DNA from: Zygnema cylindricum
Lineage: Eukaryota > Streptophyta > Zygnematophyceae > Zygnematales > Zygnemataceae
Length of the DNA: 64,000 nucleotides
NCBI GenBank assembly: GCA_037447655.1
Contig: JBBHKE010001593.1
Span: 39,523-103,522 of the forward strand
Direction of reading: 5' to 3'
The notes below the pieces were generated by a model. It searched no databases. It was not told the DNA's origin and saw only the letters and a program-made list of their open reading frames with translations. Shown piece by piece: positions 36,401-48,386 of this stretch; the first letter of the stretch is position 1, and each line of letters opens with the position of its first letter. A program made the position numbers and the translations under genes.

Positions 36401-37859
36401 AAAAAAATGGACTGGTATAATGCATAACGGGAGAACAGTGTCGCATACAAAAGGCACAACATTGACGCCTTTATAACACCGGGATTTTCAAACCAATACC
36501 ACACTTTACCATCTCATCCACAAAATAGCAAAGAACAAGTAAAAATGGACAATTACAGTCGCGCTCCAATAGTTTTGTTGCTAGAGACAGCATTCTTTAT
36601 ACATAATAGATTAAACATGAGGGCAACTTTAATACCACCTTAAACGTTGATTAAACGCGCTGGCAAAAATATGGTTTAACCTGAGTTGAGCAAAAAATAC
36701 AAATGGATCCTCAATCGCAACGATAGCTATGTGCTGCTATCCTGAGGTTACTTATAATACATTTAAATCGTCACATATTTGCCATTGGTTTTGAAAAATA
36801 CCCAAACAAAATGCGCTTAAACAAAATGCGCTTAGAAACTGCCAAATTCAGCATTCTTCACGATACATTGTCTGAATCTGACAAATGGCCACGTGTGACT
36901 GCCGAGTCTGGCAAATTCTGCCACATGTGACTGCTGAATAGTGCTCAATCTTTCTAGTTGTTGCCACATGTGATTGCTCGATCTGACGAGTGGACGCACC
37001 TGGCTGGCCGTACTGCAGTGGCACTGATTGACAGACGATGCGAAACTCCTACTGCTGACTCCTGAGAATCCAGTACAAAAGAACTGAACATGCTCAAAAG
37101 TGTACTTTTGAATATGTTGCTCCGCAACAATGGCAGCAGCAATGTCAACGATAACGTAAAATGTGAATGAAAGATTGAGAGTGCAGGGAGAGCTCTAACC
37201 AATATAACTCAGCTGATAAGAAAAAGTCGCTACAAACAAAAATGTTTTACAAAGCATTGTGTTGTGAATTGTTCAAAGCTATGCCCTGTCATCTATGTGT
37301 CCCTTGTTCACCTTCTTTCTTCTTCAAAACAAAACAAAACGGAGAATCACAGAGCTAGATGGTCTGAGTGTTTCAATAAGATTGCAACTGGCGACTTGCA
37401 AAAACCGTTTGCAGTCTTGTGGTCGCATAATAGTGTGGCTTGCATGCATACAAAAAATGAATTATCCATACTTGAATTTTCTCTCATACCATGTAATTCT
37501 GTTTAAAATATGTTTTTATTATTACCTTCCAACAAAAGTTTTATGGTCATTCTAATAAAAGAGCAAGATTCATCGAAACAGAATTTCCGAGGGAATAAAA
37601 AAACCCTCAAAGCCCTTAAAAACAGTAAAAAACCCGAAAAAACCTTAAAATACCCTAATCTAGACATCAGCCAAGATACCTGTGGTCTGCAATCTTTGCT
37701 AATTTTACGTCCATTTGATGCTCCAAAGACTCCCCGTACAAATAAGCCACCGGTGAAGCTACAGCTGTTAAATCTTTGCTGTAGCTGCGCCTTATTGCTT
37801 TTTCCACCATGCACAAAGTTTTGCAGCAAGACCGCTTCTGTAGCATAATTCAGAGCCAT
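30446..37859 (-). CDS. BCAT: Branched-chain amino acid aminotransferase, plastid-type leader
   Basis: This PLP enzyme (fold type IV) interconverts Leu, Ile and Val with their 2-oxoacids. Ten exons keep phase: 37859-37680, 37061-37000, 36367-36193, 35999-35823, 34335-34204, 33627-33526, 32130-32014, 31747-31652, 31061-30949, 30563-30446. They give 423 residues. The first ~80 residues are basic and Ser-rich, fitting an organelle transit peptide. Mature blocks are [75 protein letters not shown] (expected PLP lysine at 269), [35 protein letters not shown] and [20 protein letters not shown]. It ends LGWTSEVF, as in plant BCATs. The acceptor before exon 10 is TTCAG. Compartment is inferred from the leader only. 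Confidence 0.95.
33386..33549 (-). repeat. Two ~90-bp units carrying the end of BCAT exon 6
   Basis: The true exon 6 end (sense GTGATTGGAAACTACTCTCC, then TGTAAAG) is followed in the intron by a copy near 33437-33461 reading GTGATCGGAAATTATTCTCC. The copy would still encode VIGNYSP but has TATGG where the donor GTAAAG should be. Flanking ACAGAAACAAGG words are repeated too. Confidence 0.85.
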
Positions 37860-38459
37860 GGTAACTAAGGAAAACGAATTGGAGTCAGAGAAACCAGATG
37901 AAGTAAGGACTTTATGAAGAAAGAACTGTTCAAGTCTTTATGTATGAGATTGTATACGAATGAAGAATTGCCAGACTGTAACCAAACAGAGTTTGGTTAC
38001 TGGGGTTCAAAGGAAAATGATACAAATAGCCAAAAAGGTGTAGCGTGACAAATCCGATACGCCACAGTAGTACTGTACATTTACACCGTGGCTATAACGC
38101 CAAGCTCAAGATCCATGTCCGTACAGTCAAAAGTACAGAATATCTCACGATACCGTCTCTGATGGTTTAGGGCTCGGCTTAATCAGTGCACTTTTTCGGT
38201 CCATCGTCCAGTCGTACAACAAAACGCGACGAACCGCCAAAAAATACCCGAATTGTCGCTAGGCGTGAAATTCACGGGAAAGGAAAAAAAGTCAGGATTC
38301 ATGAAAACTGCCCTTGATTTTTTTTGCCAAATTACTTTTGGCGTCGAAAACAAAAAATGATTCGTTCGAATTTCATCAAACTTTGGAAACGCGTAAAACG
38401 CCAGTAGAAAAAAGTGTTCTCAATATGTACAAAAATTAATGGAACATCACCCATACCTT
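37860..38459. other. BCAT upstream region
   Basis: No gene is supported. It holds the BCAT promoter and then sequence leading into hAT debris. A CAGTAGTACTGTACA palindrome-like word occurs near 38065. Confidence 0.5.
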
Positions 38460-38703
38460 CCAGTCTTCCACGATACCAAGAGTAAGAAAGTACAACAATG
38501 TTGGACAGTATGGACAGTACAAAACCTTCAATATTTTCGCTTTTTGCTTACCCGACCGTACCCGGTAATTTTTTTTTTTTTTGTGAATCACCCTCCCGAA
38601 TCCGATTGGCCCCCAAAATTTGGCACCCTAATCCGTTCCGGACCCGATGCGGGCGGTCAGGTAACGGTCGGGTACGGATTCGGGTACCCGATTGCGACCT
38701 CTG
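38460..38703 (+). mobile_element. Right end of a hAT element (CCCGA subfamily), left part missing
   Basis: This segment parallels the right end of the full hAT (43895-44141): TTCCACGATACCAAGAG, then CAATGTTGGACAGT, then CCCAAAATTTGGCA and terminal TTGCGACCTCTG. It uses TACCCGA repeats as the lone left end at 9352 does. It lies only 77 bp to the left of the full-length copy, in the same orientation. Confidence 0.85.
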
Positions 38704-40339
38704 CTTCACACAATGGATGTGACTACAAGTCTACAAAGCTTTCCCAGTTTGCCGCTTTGCGAGAACTGCCATATCCACGGCAGAGGTCGCAAAAGTCAAA
38801 ATCTTACATAACCGAAACCGACCGTTTTTTTTTTCAAAATCTGAGTAACCGACGCCTGACCGGGTTATGTCACGCTCCAAAATTGTTAACCGTTAAGCGA
38901 CCGGCGTTTACGAAAATAAAAGTTAACCGAAACTCGATTTTTCGCGACTAACCGTGCCCGCCCGTAACCGAAAAAAGTACAAAAATATTTAATGTATGAC
39001 GTATGAATAAGCCAATAATTACAATTTGTCGGGTTCCCTAAGATTTGCGAAATGAATAGTGTTTACTACCGTGTCAAAAATACGACGCTTTGTCGCGTTC
39101 CCTAAGATTTGCGAAATGAGTAGTGTTACTACCGTATCAGATTTGCGACGGTGATCATGATGTCACGTACTTCCACGATACCAAAGAGTACAAAGTATTA
39201 TGACGTTTTCACTACGCGGTTTGAAAAAACGCATTCTGTCAAAACGTACAATTTCACGTCATTATGACGTTTGCACTACACGGTTTGTGAAAACGCAATT
39301 ACATCATAACGGCATGTATTAAATACTTTTTTTGTACTTTTTTTCGTTAATACGGTAAAATTTTGTACGTCAACCACACTATTTAAAATGGCACTATACT
39401 ATAGTTGTTAACGCTGATTCAAAGAGTACCTTGAATAATGTAAAGAAAAATGTAGAGTTATTTACTCTTTTTAAGGTTTTTGGGTCAAAAGTCTTGGTGA
39501 CGGAATTAGCGTTACTAACGCTAATTACGATTCGCGGTGTAGTGTTAATGGAAAATTATGATTAATAATAGTATTTAATGTAAGGAGACGTGGCATGTTA
39601 TAGTCCACGTATTTAAATAATGTTGTTAACTATATTCTATGATTTTTGGCTATAAGTAGTAGCGACTTATTAATACTAACAACAATGAGTGGTGTAGTGG
39701 TACATCTCCCTTTGCAAAAAAGTATCTCGTGTACCTATTCTTTTTACTATTTTGTCTTTTTGCAATCTCCCTTTACGAATAGTTCTTTTCCTCGACAGTC
39801 ACCTCCTTCAAGAGATTTGTTCCTAATTTTGCATGTAACTCTTAGATTATTGCTTAAACCCTTATATTAATGTTTATTCTCTCGCAAATCTATTTTTTTT
39901 CGCAACAATTTTTGGACGGTTTTTCTTTCGACTACGATACCATGTTATGAATTATGCAAAAAAGGTAAAGTTATAATTATGTATGTTTAAAAAACAAATC
40001 ATAGTTTTCACATAGAAAATCAATTGACAAAAACACATTGTGATGAGCAAAAAAAGCAAAGAATAGTTTGTAGTATCAAATATAGAAATAAACAAATAAC
40101 AACCTCGTTATGTTTCCGACTCTATTGTACAAATTATCAACCTCAAACTTAAAACTACACAAAATCTATAAATATAAATTTGGTACATATACGACGCTTT
40201 GGTAATTTGATAAAAATAAGCATTCCGGTTTAAGAAAAAAAAGCAAAAAAACACTAGAAAAAATGTGAAATACAACAAAAATTTAAAAGGAAAAAAAAAC
40301 AAGATAACTAATACTAAAAAAAAAACAATAATTAGAAAA

Positions 40340-43300
40340 CAAAACAAAATAAAAAACTATGCATTTAAAAGATCTCGGCTTGATCTAACACACAAAATAT
40401 CACCAACAATTGAAGCCGCTAGTGAGCTCCTCTTCTTTGTTATCGTGTTCCCGGCATCCGAAAAATTGCACCCGGACATGGAGCTAGAAGTCAGAATAGC
40501 TAGAATAGATCTAGTAACACTGGCTAGAATAGGAAATCCTCCATCTTTCGCTCGTACATTTGATTTTTTTTTCCACCATTAAAGTATGTTAAAGTTCAAT
40601 CTTTGGTCGTTGGTTAATTTTAAATCAAAATAGCGTTTCATTTCGTCGTTAACGAGCGTTTTTTTGTCGGTGGTAATAAGAACCTCATTTTCGTCGTCGC
40701 TTTCACCAAAAAAAATGTGGAAACCGTCTTTACTTTGCGATGTTTTTCGTTTTTTTGTGGTACGTTGAGGACTACCGAAATCAACGTCATCACCGAGGTC
40801 GTTTGCGAGTTCTTGAAGTTCGACCCTTGCGCTTTCAATTTCGGTTTTCGATACCACAACTATTTCAAGCTTTTGTTTTTTTCGGGTATCTAAGAGAGCC
40901 GCGACAATATGATACTTATGAAGGCCCCACTTCGGTGGTGCAAACTTCACAAATAGTTGTTTCAATTTTTGCAAGTTTAGGGAATCGGCGGGGCATTCTT
41001 TTTCACCGTCATTGTAAGTTGTTTTTCTTATATTACAATGGTTATGGAGAGATGATAGTTCAAACAAAACCAAATGTAAAGTCGGTTCTTTCAATTTTTC
41101 CAACTTTAGGGTCGCTTCTTGGAACCTTTCCAAAAATCGTATAAGTTCGGTAAGGTGAGTCTTATCGATACAAGCAAAAAATATCAATTTATTTTTTGCT
41201 TGAGCGATTGGTCCTATCTCATTGAATGCATCGTAAATACCCCTAGGCATTCGGAGCAAAGAATTCAACCGCGTTGTATTTTCTTGTTTTAAAGTGTTTT
41301 TCAAAAGATTTTGTAAATTACTCTGTTTGAAAAACGTTACCGATAATTTACACGCGTCAATTAGATCAAACAAATCAGGAACTTCCACATCGTATTTGCC
41401 TTTATTTTAAGGTCCGCTCTTATTCAAGATCTTGTCACAATTGTAGCAATTTTATGGTCCTCTCAAGGTATCCAAGTAAACATACTTGGTAGACCTTCAG
41501 TCGCACACACTTTAGAGCCAGTTGAAAATGGAGGTATTTTGTAGTCTTTCTTATGGACTTACTGCAGCCCTCATACTTGTCGTAGTCACTGAGGACCTGA
41601 ATAAAGCCATGGCTGCCTGCTGCAGCTAAAGGAGACAGGCAGATCAGTCAGGGCAGTTTTCTTTGCAAAATATATTACTGCACCTTGTGAGAATTGACCC
41701 AGTGACCTCTGAATGATCACCGTACGGAACAGCCGTACGCCTTATCCAGTAAGCCTTGAAGATTCGATACATGTATATGGCGCGATAATAATTTAAAGTC
41801 GTACAGCGCCGGACATTTCATTTAACAAGTTACGGAACGATTTATGCATGGAAACATACCGTGTCGCACAAAATCGGGACCGCACGAAAATTACGAATTA
41901 ACATTTAATTTCGACGAACGAAATTAAAATGTCTAGATCGAACGACTCACAGTGGGGCCGGAATACCAGAATAGACATTTGGCGGTTTGCGGAGCAGATG
42001 TCGGCGGATGACACGTGGCAACATATGGTTGGACAGCGGACGTTACGGGAGGAGCAACTACGGCTCCGGAACTGACACGCGTCAGCGGACCGGCCATGCC
42101 GTACTATGGCCGTACAAGAAGTACAGCGGTACCTGTACCTTCTTTTACTTTACAGTAATATGATTGGTCTAGTACCTTAGAGATAGGTTTAGAGAGGTAG
42201 CTTAGGACTTAGAATATTTTTGGTTTTTCAGCCTCTCTCCCAGAGAGCACCTGTATTTATGGACCAACTTTGGTCAGCCATAACTTAATGCTCAGGTGAG
42301 CAAATTCAGTGATTCTTTTTGCTGCGGACTCAAGGGAGTCCAGGCTACACAGGGGTGTAGTTGGTCAGAGTTTTTGCGTCCCAGGGTGGGACTTATTCAT
42401 TGTCAAAGTCAAAAGTGTATATACTATCCTAGAGGCTTCACATAAACTGGACATTCTGTGTACCAATGGAGGTCTCAGAATTACAACTATCAGTCACAAT
42501 AACGTACAGATCAAGATTGGACATTTAAAAATTGGTCAAATATTTTTTGAAAGCCGTTAAAACATTTTCCGCGATGTGTTTTTCCTCCGGAAAATGATCG
42601 ACTCGAAGCTTCCGTGGATGAAATTTAAATTATTTGTCAATAAAATGAGCGGTTACTGACATGAATGAGGTTTTTGTTTTTGTCTCGGTCTAGAGATCGG
42701 TCGTGAATGGGACAAAAATATTGTTATCAATATTTTCTCTAAGTTTTGGGATGATGAAACTACGAATATCTTTCGCAGAAGATATAATGTATTTTTTTAA
42801 GCTATAGACAGGCTTGAATAGTTGGTACATGTTAACACTATTTTTGGACGAAACACCAACATCAAACAATACTTGACAAAATGCTTGAAAACTCAAGAAA
42901 AAAAACAAAAAAAACAATAAGAAAATATCATAAAATTAATAACCATGATTAATAAAGAAGGTTTCTACTGAAATGTTTTTTTTTTTTCGGAAAGACAAAT
43001 AAAAAACGACATCATGACAAACTAAGCTCAAATATATAAATTTATGAAAAAATAAGTTATAATGACATATACAATAAAGCCATCTTAAATAGAATTTAAA
43101 ATAAATCATACCTGAACCGTCGACTATCGAAAATGGTCGAAGGTCCTTTGACTTCTTCAACCCCACCATTTTCGCAATTTATTTTCGGTCACTCGTTTTC
43201 GCCTCCGTTTTTTAAAGAAACTTACGAAAAAAGTCCTCTTAAGTTATCCATGTCGGCTAAATATAAACATGTGTTGATTGTTGAAGCACCGTTTGTTGAC

Positions 43301-43437
43301 TTGTATTGATAAACTATGAAACATGTATTACAAGCCACAAAACCTGCCCCCTTTACCATGTATTTGTTTGATGTTCTAACTTCATAGACATGTTCAATTT
43401 TTTTCCAACAATTTGAAGTGGCCCTGCTTTCTTTCAC
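40340..43437 (-). pseudogene. hAT transposase pseudogene (BED finger, RNase H-like core, dimerisation region)
   Basis: Three conserved parts are visible. A BED-type zinc finger lies at 43437-43222 (VACNTC, then an NGAST-like turn). A core segment with LTAHFIDK and VTDSCNS-like blocks lies at 42917-42400. A C-terminal half lies at 41388-40340, with the hAT dimerisation signature (SSSMSGCNFSDAG, then KKRSSLAASIVGD). The core is interrupted by several in-frame stops, and the region 41400-42300 shows no hAT resemblance. The 3' open frame of about 270 residues (40579-41388) is still clean, but a stop separates it from the dimerisation block, so the element cannot make a whole transposase from this copy. 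Confidence 0.85.
41685..41765 (-). repeat. tRNA-Arg-like segment, possible SINE head
   Basis: On the minus strand the sequence reads TACTGGATAAGGCGTACGG, then CACTGGGTCAATTCTCAC. These resemble the A box and B box of a tRNA at the expected spacing. The fold is not convincing as a working tRNA, so a tRNA-derived SINE or a tRNA relic inside the hAT is more likely. Confidence 0.35.
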
Positions 43438-44375
43438 TAGGTAATACTGAGCAATTTCACCATTTTTTTTATTTTTGAAGTTCGTTTTGGATTGTAGTTT
43501 AAAGGGAAGCGAGGATGACTTTCTCCATTTTAGTGTATGACTAAGTTTTGTTTGAATTGTGGTCGAGTTTCTCTAACTTAAATAGCAATTCAATTTATCG
43601 GTTTATTTTTTAACACATGTCAGTAAGCCAATAATTAGGATTAATCGTGGAAATTGACGTAATAGTTTGATTTTCACTGATTTATTAACCAATTATTACT
43701 TCATATCGTATGAAATTGACATAATAATATGATATATTTGTGGAAACACGGTATAAAATGCATAATTAGCACTTTGCAATAATGTACGACCTATGAACAA
43801 GCCAATAATTATGATTTGTCGCTTTCCCTAAGATTTGCGAAATGAATAGTGTTACTACAGTACCGTGTCAGATTTGCGACGCTAATCATGATGTCACGTA
43901 CTTCCACGATGCCAAAGAGTACAAAGTACAAGAATGTTGGATTATAGGGACAGTACAAAATTTTCTTTTTTTTTGGTTTTTTGGTTGACCGACCGTAACC
44001 GACCGTTTTTTTTTTTCCCGGTGAATCAACCGACCGTAACCGCCCGGCCCCCAAAATTTGGCAACCGAATCCGTTCCGGATCCGGCGCGGGCGGTCGGTT
44101 TACGGTCGGTCACGGTTTCGGTTGACCGTTTGCGACCTCTGATCCACGTACACCGGGACCAGTGCCGATATGGAAAAGCGAGAACTGCAATTTGAAGTTC
44201 GATACGCGACACCGCTGAAGTACAGGGTGAAAGCGATAAGATGTGTACGTAATACGGTACAGTACTGTACTGTACTTTACATGACTGACGTGTGCACTAT
44301 ACAGTTCCGTAGTAGTCCAAATAGTGTAAAGTAGGATGCCTACGATATTCGGTGTTTTCTGTAAGTTCTACAAGG

Positions 44376-47300
44376 ATGAAATTCCGGGCTCTGCTCACTG
44401 ATCAAGGAGTGAACCTCTTAGAAAAAAGTTAGTGGCTTGACTTTTGACCTGGGAATTGAAGACATTGCCTGAAGCATTTTAACAGTTCTACTGCTGGAAA
44501 TGGAGCTCGTTTTTTTTGTTTTTTTGTTTTTTTCTGTTGACAGGGTGTTTTATGAGGTAGGATACTATGTCGTGGAAGGAAGACAGAGGCATTGGTTTGG
44601 CAAGTTGGCTTATGATGTTATGCTGCCCCGGAAAAAATGCTTTCATAGAGTTATTATGTCTTGTCAATTTCATTTTGACATGTCCTGGTAGCTTCCAGAT
44701 ATCTGGAAAAGTATATTGTAGCATGTACACCATATTCAAATGTGCGAAAACAATTGGAAACGCGCGTATAGTATGGGTGATACATGTAGCGTTTCCAATT
44801 GTTTTCGCTCATTTGAAGAATTAAATGCTTGCGCGGCTGTAATAGTTTTCTGTTTCTGTTGAGTTACACTCCGCATCACTTTAAGTTTAAAGGATCGTTG
44901 TCCACCTGCTTAAATAGTGTTATTAGCACTATTTTGTTAAAAAAAGTCAGAACTCAATAATAAATTTGTATCCTGTTCTATTCGACAATATTTTTGCCTC
45001 CCTTTCATGGTTTACGTTTCAAACGTAATCTTCGCATTATGCTGCTTTCATGACCTTCTTTTGCAATTATAACTACTCAAGTTTTTGTGTGAGGCACATC
45101 CTTGTTGGAAAACTCCAGGTATTATGCTTACTTGCTTGCTATACAACAACGCATACTTGATCCACTTATGGCCGAGCAACTATTAACTTTGTAAGTTACG
45201 TGTTCTTAACAGGATTTGTTCCGGCTTTCGAGAAAATTGGAAAAGTCTGTCACATTTACTTGACAAAAGATGCACTTATACTCCTTCACAATGTTCTTAC
45301 AACCGATGGAGTGCAAGCTATTGCTGAGCTTCCAAAGGTAAACTATAAGTTTTTATGCTAAAACAAGTTATGACTCTCTTTTAGTTATTTTATCAATGCA
45401 CGTCAATTTTCAGGGATGGGACGTGTAATTGGGCATCTGATGCGTCTAGGAGAAAAGCCTCCAGATTTGTGAGTTTCTTTTCAAGTCAGCAACTTGATGA
45501 TTCGGGCCCGAAATCTCTCCAGTGTGATTGTTGGTAAACTTGACATTTTTTTTTTTTATGCAACCAAGGTCGACAAGGTCCAGTGCAACAGGATTATTGT
45601 GAAAACTATTTGCTTCGTTCCAGAGTGAATTTGAGCCGCTCTTGTTTTAGTCAATTTGCAATCTGTTTGTTTACTTCTTCAAGGCAGAGTGAGGTCATAT
45701 TTTTGTCTCAGTGTCGTGACATAGATGGATCACCTTTGTAACAAGTTTATCATGGCGAGTTCACTATAAAGATTGTTTGCTAATTTTTGAAAGGCCATTT
45801 GAGCATAATTTAGGGATGGGTTCTGGAGGAGGCATCCACTACAATCCTGTTTGACAATTTCTGCTTTTCAACTCAGTTGCCAGTTTTATTTTTAGCTATT
45901 TTAATTCTCTGTTCCTTGGTTGTATGTTTCAGCTGTTACCCTTCTGGCTCACTTAAGATGGTTGAACACGATGATGATTATTCTGGATTGGCTGTGTTAT
46001 GTCGTGATGGATGGACAGGATGTTGTTTTTGATGAATACCGCATAACAAGTCAAAATGAAGACCGGATCGCCTTTACCGTGGACTTAAGTCTGTTTGCAA
46101 GGGCCCTTCGAAGCAGCCACAGCATGGATGGTGAGCGGTTACAAATTAAACTTGTGAAGAAATCTCAATCTTCAACGGAGAGAGCCCTTCCATACCTTAC
46201 ATTTGAAAGTAAGGTTAGTGTTGTCCGGGATTTAAGAATAAGTGTTTCCTTCAGCTGAAAAGTCATGCTCATCACAAATTCATCAGAATGACATTGGGCC
46301 TGTGTTATATATCATGTTTGTTGCACTTTCATCTATGATTGCTTCTATGCCTTTTGACGAGCACGGGGAAAATGAACCTCTTCTACATTTAGGCGGAAAG
46401 GCTTCATAATCGCTGGGAGCATATAAATGTTTTTCAACTGCTTTGCACTTTTTTCGATCCAATATTCACAGAACGGAAATTATGCTTTCATAAGATTTGC
46501 AGGGGCAGCACTCAGCAATCGTACAAGATGTACCTATATCTCAACCGTTGACACGCACTGAAGTGCATGATCTTCAGGAGGCTGTGGAGCTCGTACAAGA
46601 GTTACCTCCGGTACTATTTGTCATTCCTTTGTCCTTCCGTATCTTTGTTTGTCTCAGGAAACAGCTTGTCATTGTTCCCTTAGTAATTTCTAATTGGGCT
46701 GCACTTGTCACTAAGGTGGCAAACCGAACTTGAATGGTGCAGAAAAGGATAAACAGGACAAATGGAATAAACTCATGACTGTGACCTGGTCTGTGGTTGT
46801 TGAGAAGGGCAGACATTAGTGCAGCTACCAGAACTCGTCCAACTACAAGCACTCATCGAGCGCTTAAAGAACATGGGAGAAGTGCTCGAGGTTGGTGTAG
46901 CTCAATATGGCGACCTTACTCTTCGCATGATGGCGACTAAGGTTTCTATCGGCACGCAATATCGACGGTTGCGTGTCTGGGGCGAAAGAGGTTTTAGTCC
47001 TAAATCATTTCTGAAAGAAAATTAATGGTCTTGTTCTAGAAACTCTTGACCAGAGTGGTGCATCTAAGGTGAACGATTGTTCTGCATAGGTGTCAGAAGT
47101 ACTCTCCAGAAAGCTTAAGGATGAGATCCCATATTCAAAGTGATCCTCCAGAAATAGTGGAAAAGATATTCGATTATGAGTACTGTCACACTTTCTTAAA
47201 ATGCCAGTCTCAAATTCTACAATCTGTCGATTGGCAGCTGACTAATGGCTGGAATGAGGGGGCCTTTCAGCCAATCCTGACCCTGGTGACGCATCATTGA

Positions 47301-48386
47301 GTGCCTCTGATCGATTACAACAGGCCTTGGCACGTGGCCAGGCATCTGCTGTGGTAATGTCTTCCAGACCTTCCAATTGACTCTTTTACTGGTTGTTGTT
47401 TTGCAAGTTAGAGCAGCAGGGCAGCTTTGGTTGAAACGATGCTTGATTGTAGGCAATCCCCGAAATGTTTGATTTCATTGTCTCCTCTCTTGAGGTTATG
47501 CCAGGTTCTTTTTCCTGCCATCTTGGCTCTCCAATACTTGTTTGCCGTACCTTTTTTTGAGGCTGTTGTTCAGCTGTAACTCTTATGATTTTTTTGCAAG
47601 GTGCTATGAACACGTCATTTTGTTTTCCTTATCTACACCCTGGAACAAACTCTCTTTGTATTCTCTTGGGGCACTGTTTGTCTCTATACTTAAAATGTGT
47701 TTTGGTCCTTCTGTTTTTCAGAAAGTTAATATGAAACACTTCGCACGGAGTTTGCACTGTCACCTTACCAAACCGGACGCCTCATTCTGTGGTAGGTCTC
47801 ATAACCCTCTTCCTCTTTATTTCAATTAAGCTCACCGTTTTGTGTGAAAAAGAAAAAGAATGTCTCGCTGCTTAACCCATACTAGATCCACAAATCCATA
47901 CTAATTTCGACAATATTCTTACCAATCCGAATGTCAAGCAAGGTAAGATGCATAACAAACCACTTTTGATGTAATTTATATGATAAGGTGACAGATCCAC
48001 ATTATTGTTTTTTGTTAACACTTACTTAGGCAACTAGGCTCCCAGTTATACCAAGTCTTCCTCTACCTTCAAATGCTTATATTGAAGCAACTTTTGAATC
48101 GGTTACCTTCTGTGGGTCTCTCACCCTGTGATACTCGGGAATGGAGATGTTCACTTGCATTTCTGTGAACTTTTCTTCACAACATTACCTGTCCAGCAAG
48201 GTTGGAATGGGAATGTGATTAGTAATTTAATTTTAATTTAATTATTCAATATCGACAATTGTTGGTGACGTGATCCGGGTTGCAGGTGTGGTTCCCAATG
48301 ACTCTTGCCTTTTAATGATGTTCCAATATGCGGAAGGTTCTATCAGTCTGCAGTACCGTTTGCCTGTGCTCGATATGGGTGATTAA
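44376..48386 (+). CDS. HUS1: HUS1 checkpoint clamp subunit
   Basis: HUS1 is one subunit of the RAD9-RAD1-HUS1 (9-1-1) clamp loaded at damaged DNA in the nucleus. Eight exons keep phase: 44376-44427, 45213-45337, 46019-46213, 46503-46610, 46825-46990, 47271-47353, 47722-47791, 48286-48386. They give 299 residues. The first exon encodes the conserved N-terminus MKFRALLTDQGVNLLEK, which fixes the start. Other blocks are FVPAFEKIGKVCHIYLTKDA, FDEYRITSQNEDRIAFTVDL, ALPYLTFESK, AIVQDVPISQPLTRTEV, FARSLHCHLTKPDASFCG and SISLQYRLPVLDMGD at the end. Length matches the ~280-320 residues usual for the family. A hAT element ends 234 bp before the start codon and a MITE sits in intron 1. Confidence 0.95.
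44735..44817. mobile_element. Palindromic MITE, family A copy 2
   Basis: This 83-bp copy begins TTCAAATGTGCGAAAACAAT and ends with its near complement (TTGTTTTCGCTCATTTGAA). It lies in HUS1 intron 1 and is the shortest and cleanest copy of the family. Confidence 0.9.

Larger units (their letters stand above)
38781..44141 (-). mobile_element. Full-length, decayed hAT transposon with 8-bp target duplication
   Basis: The ends are CAGAGGTCGCAAA and its complement. Flanking octamers ATCCACGG (38773-38780) and ATCCACGT (44142-44149) match at 7 of 8 positions, the hAT hallmark. Subterminal DNA is dense in AACCGACCG words. Near each end lies a direct repeat (39001-39200 and 43788-43920) containing TTCCCTAAGATTTGCGAAAT. 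Coding remnants run right to left. Other material is nested inside: an AT-rich relic near 39370-39545 and a tRNA-like segment near 41685-41765. Confidence 0.93.

Noticed and set aside
36954-37202. Independent 82-residue minus-strand gene
   Set aside because: Only 37000-37061 is coding, as BCAT exon 2. It supplies the phase needed between exons 1 and 3.
45160-45212. A 22-nt ultra-short intron before HUS1 exon 2 with start ATGGCCGAGC
   Set aside because: The phase does not fit, and the conserved HUS1 N-terminus is found at 44376 with a normal 785-bp intron.
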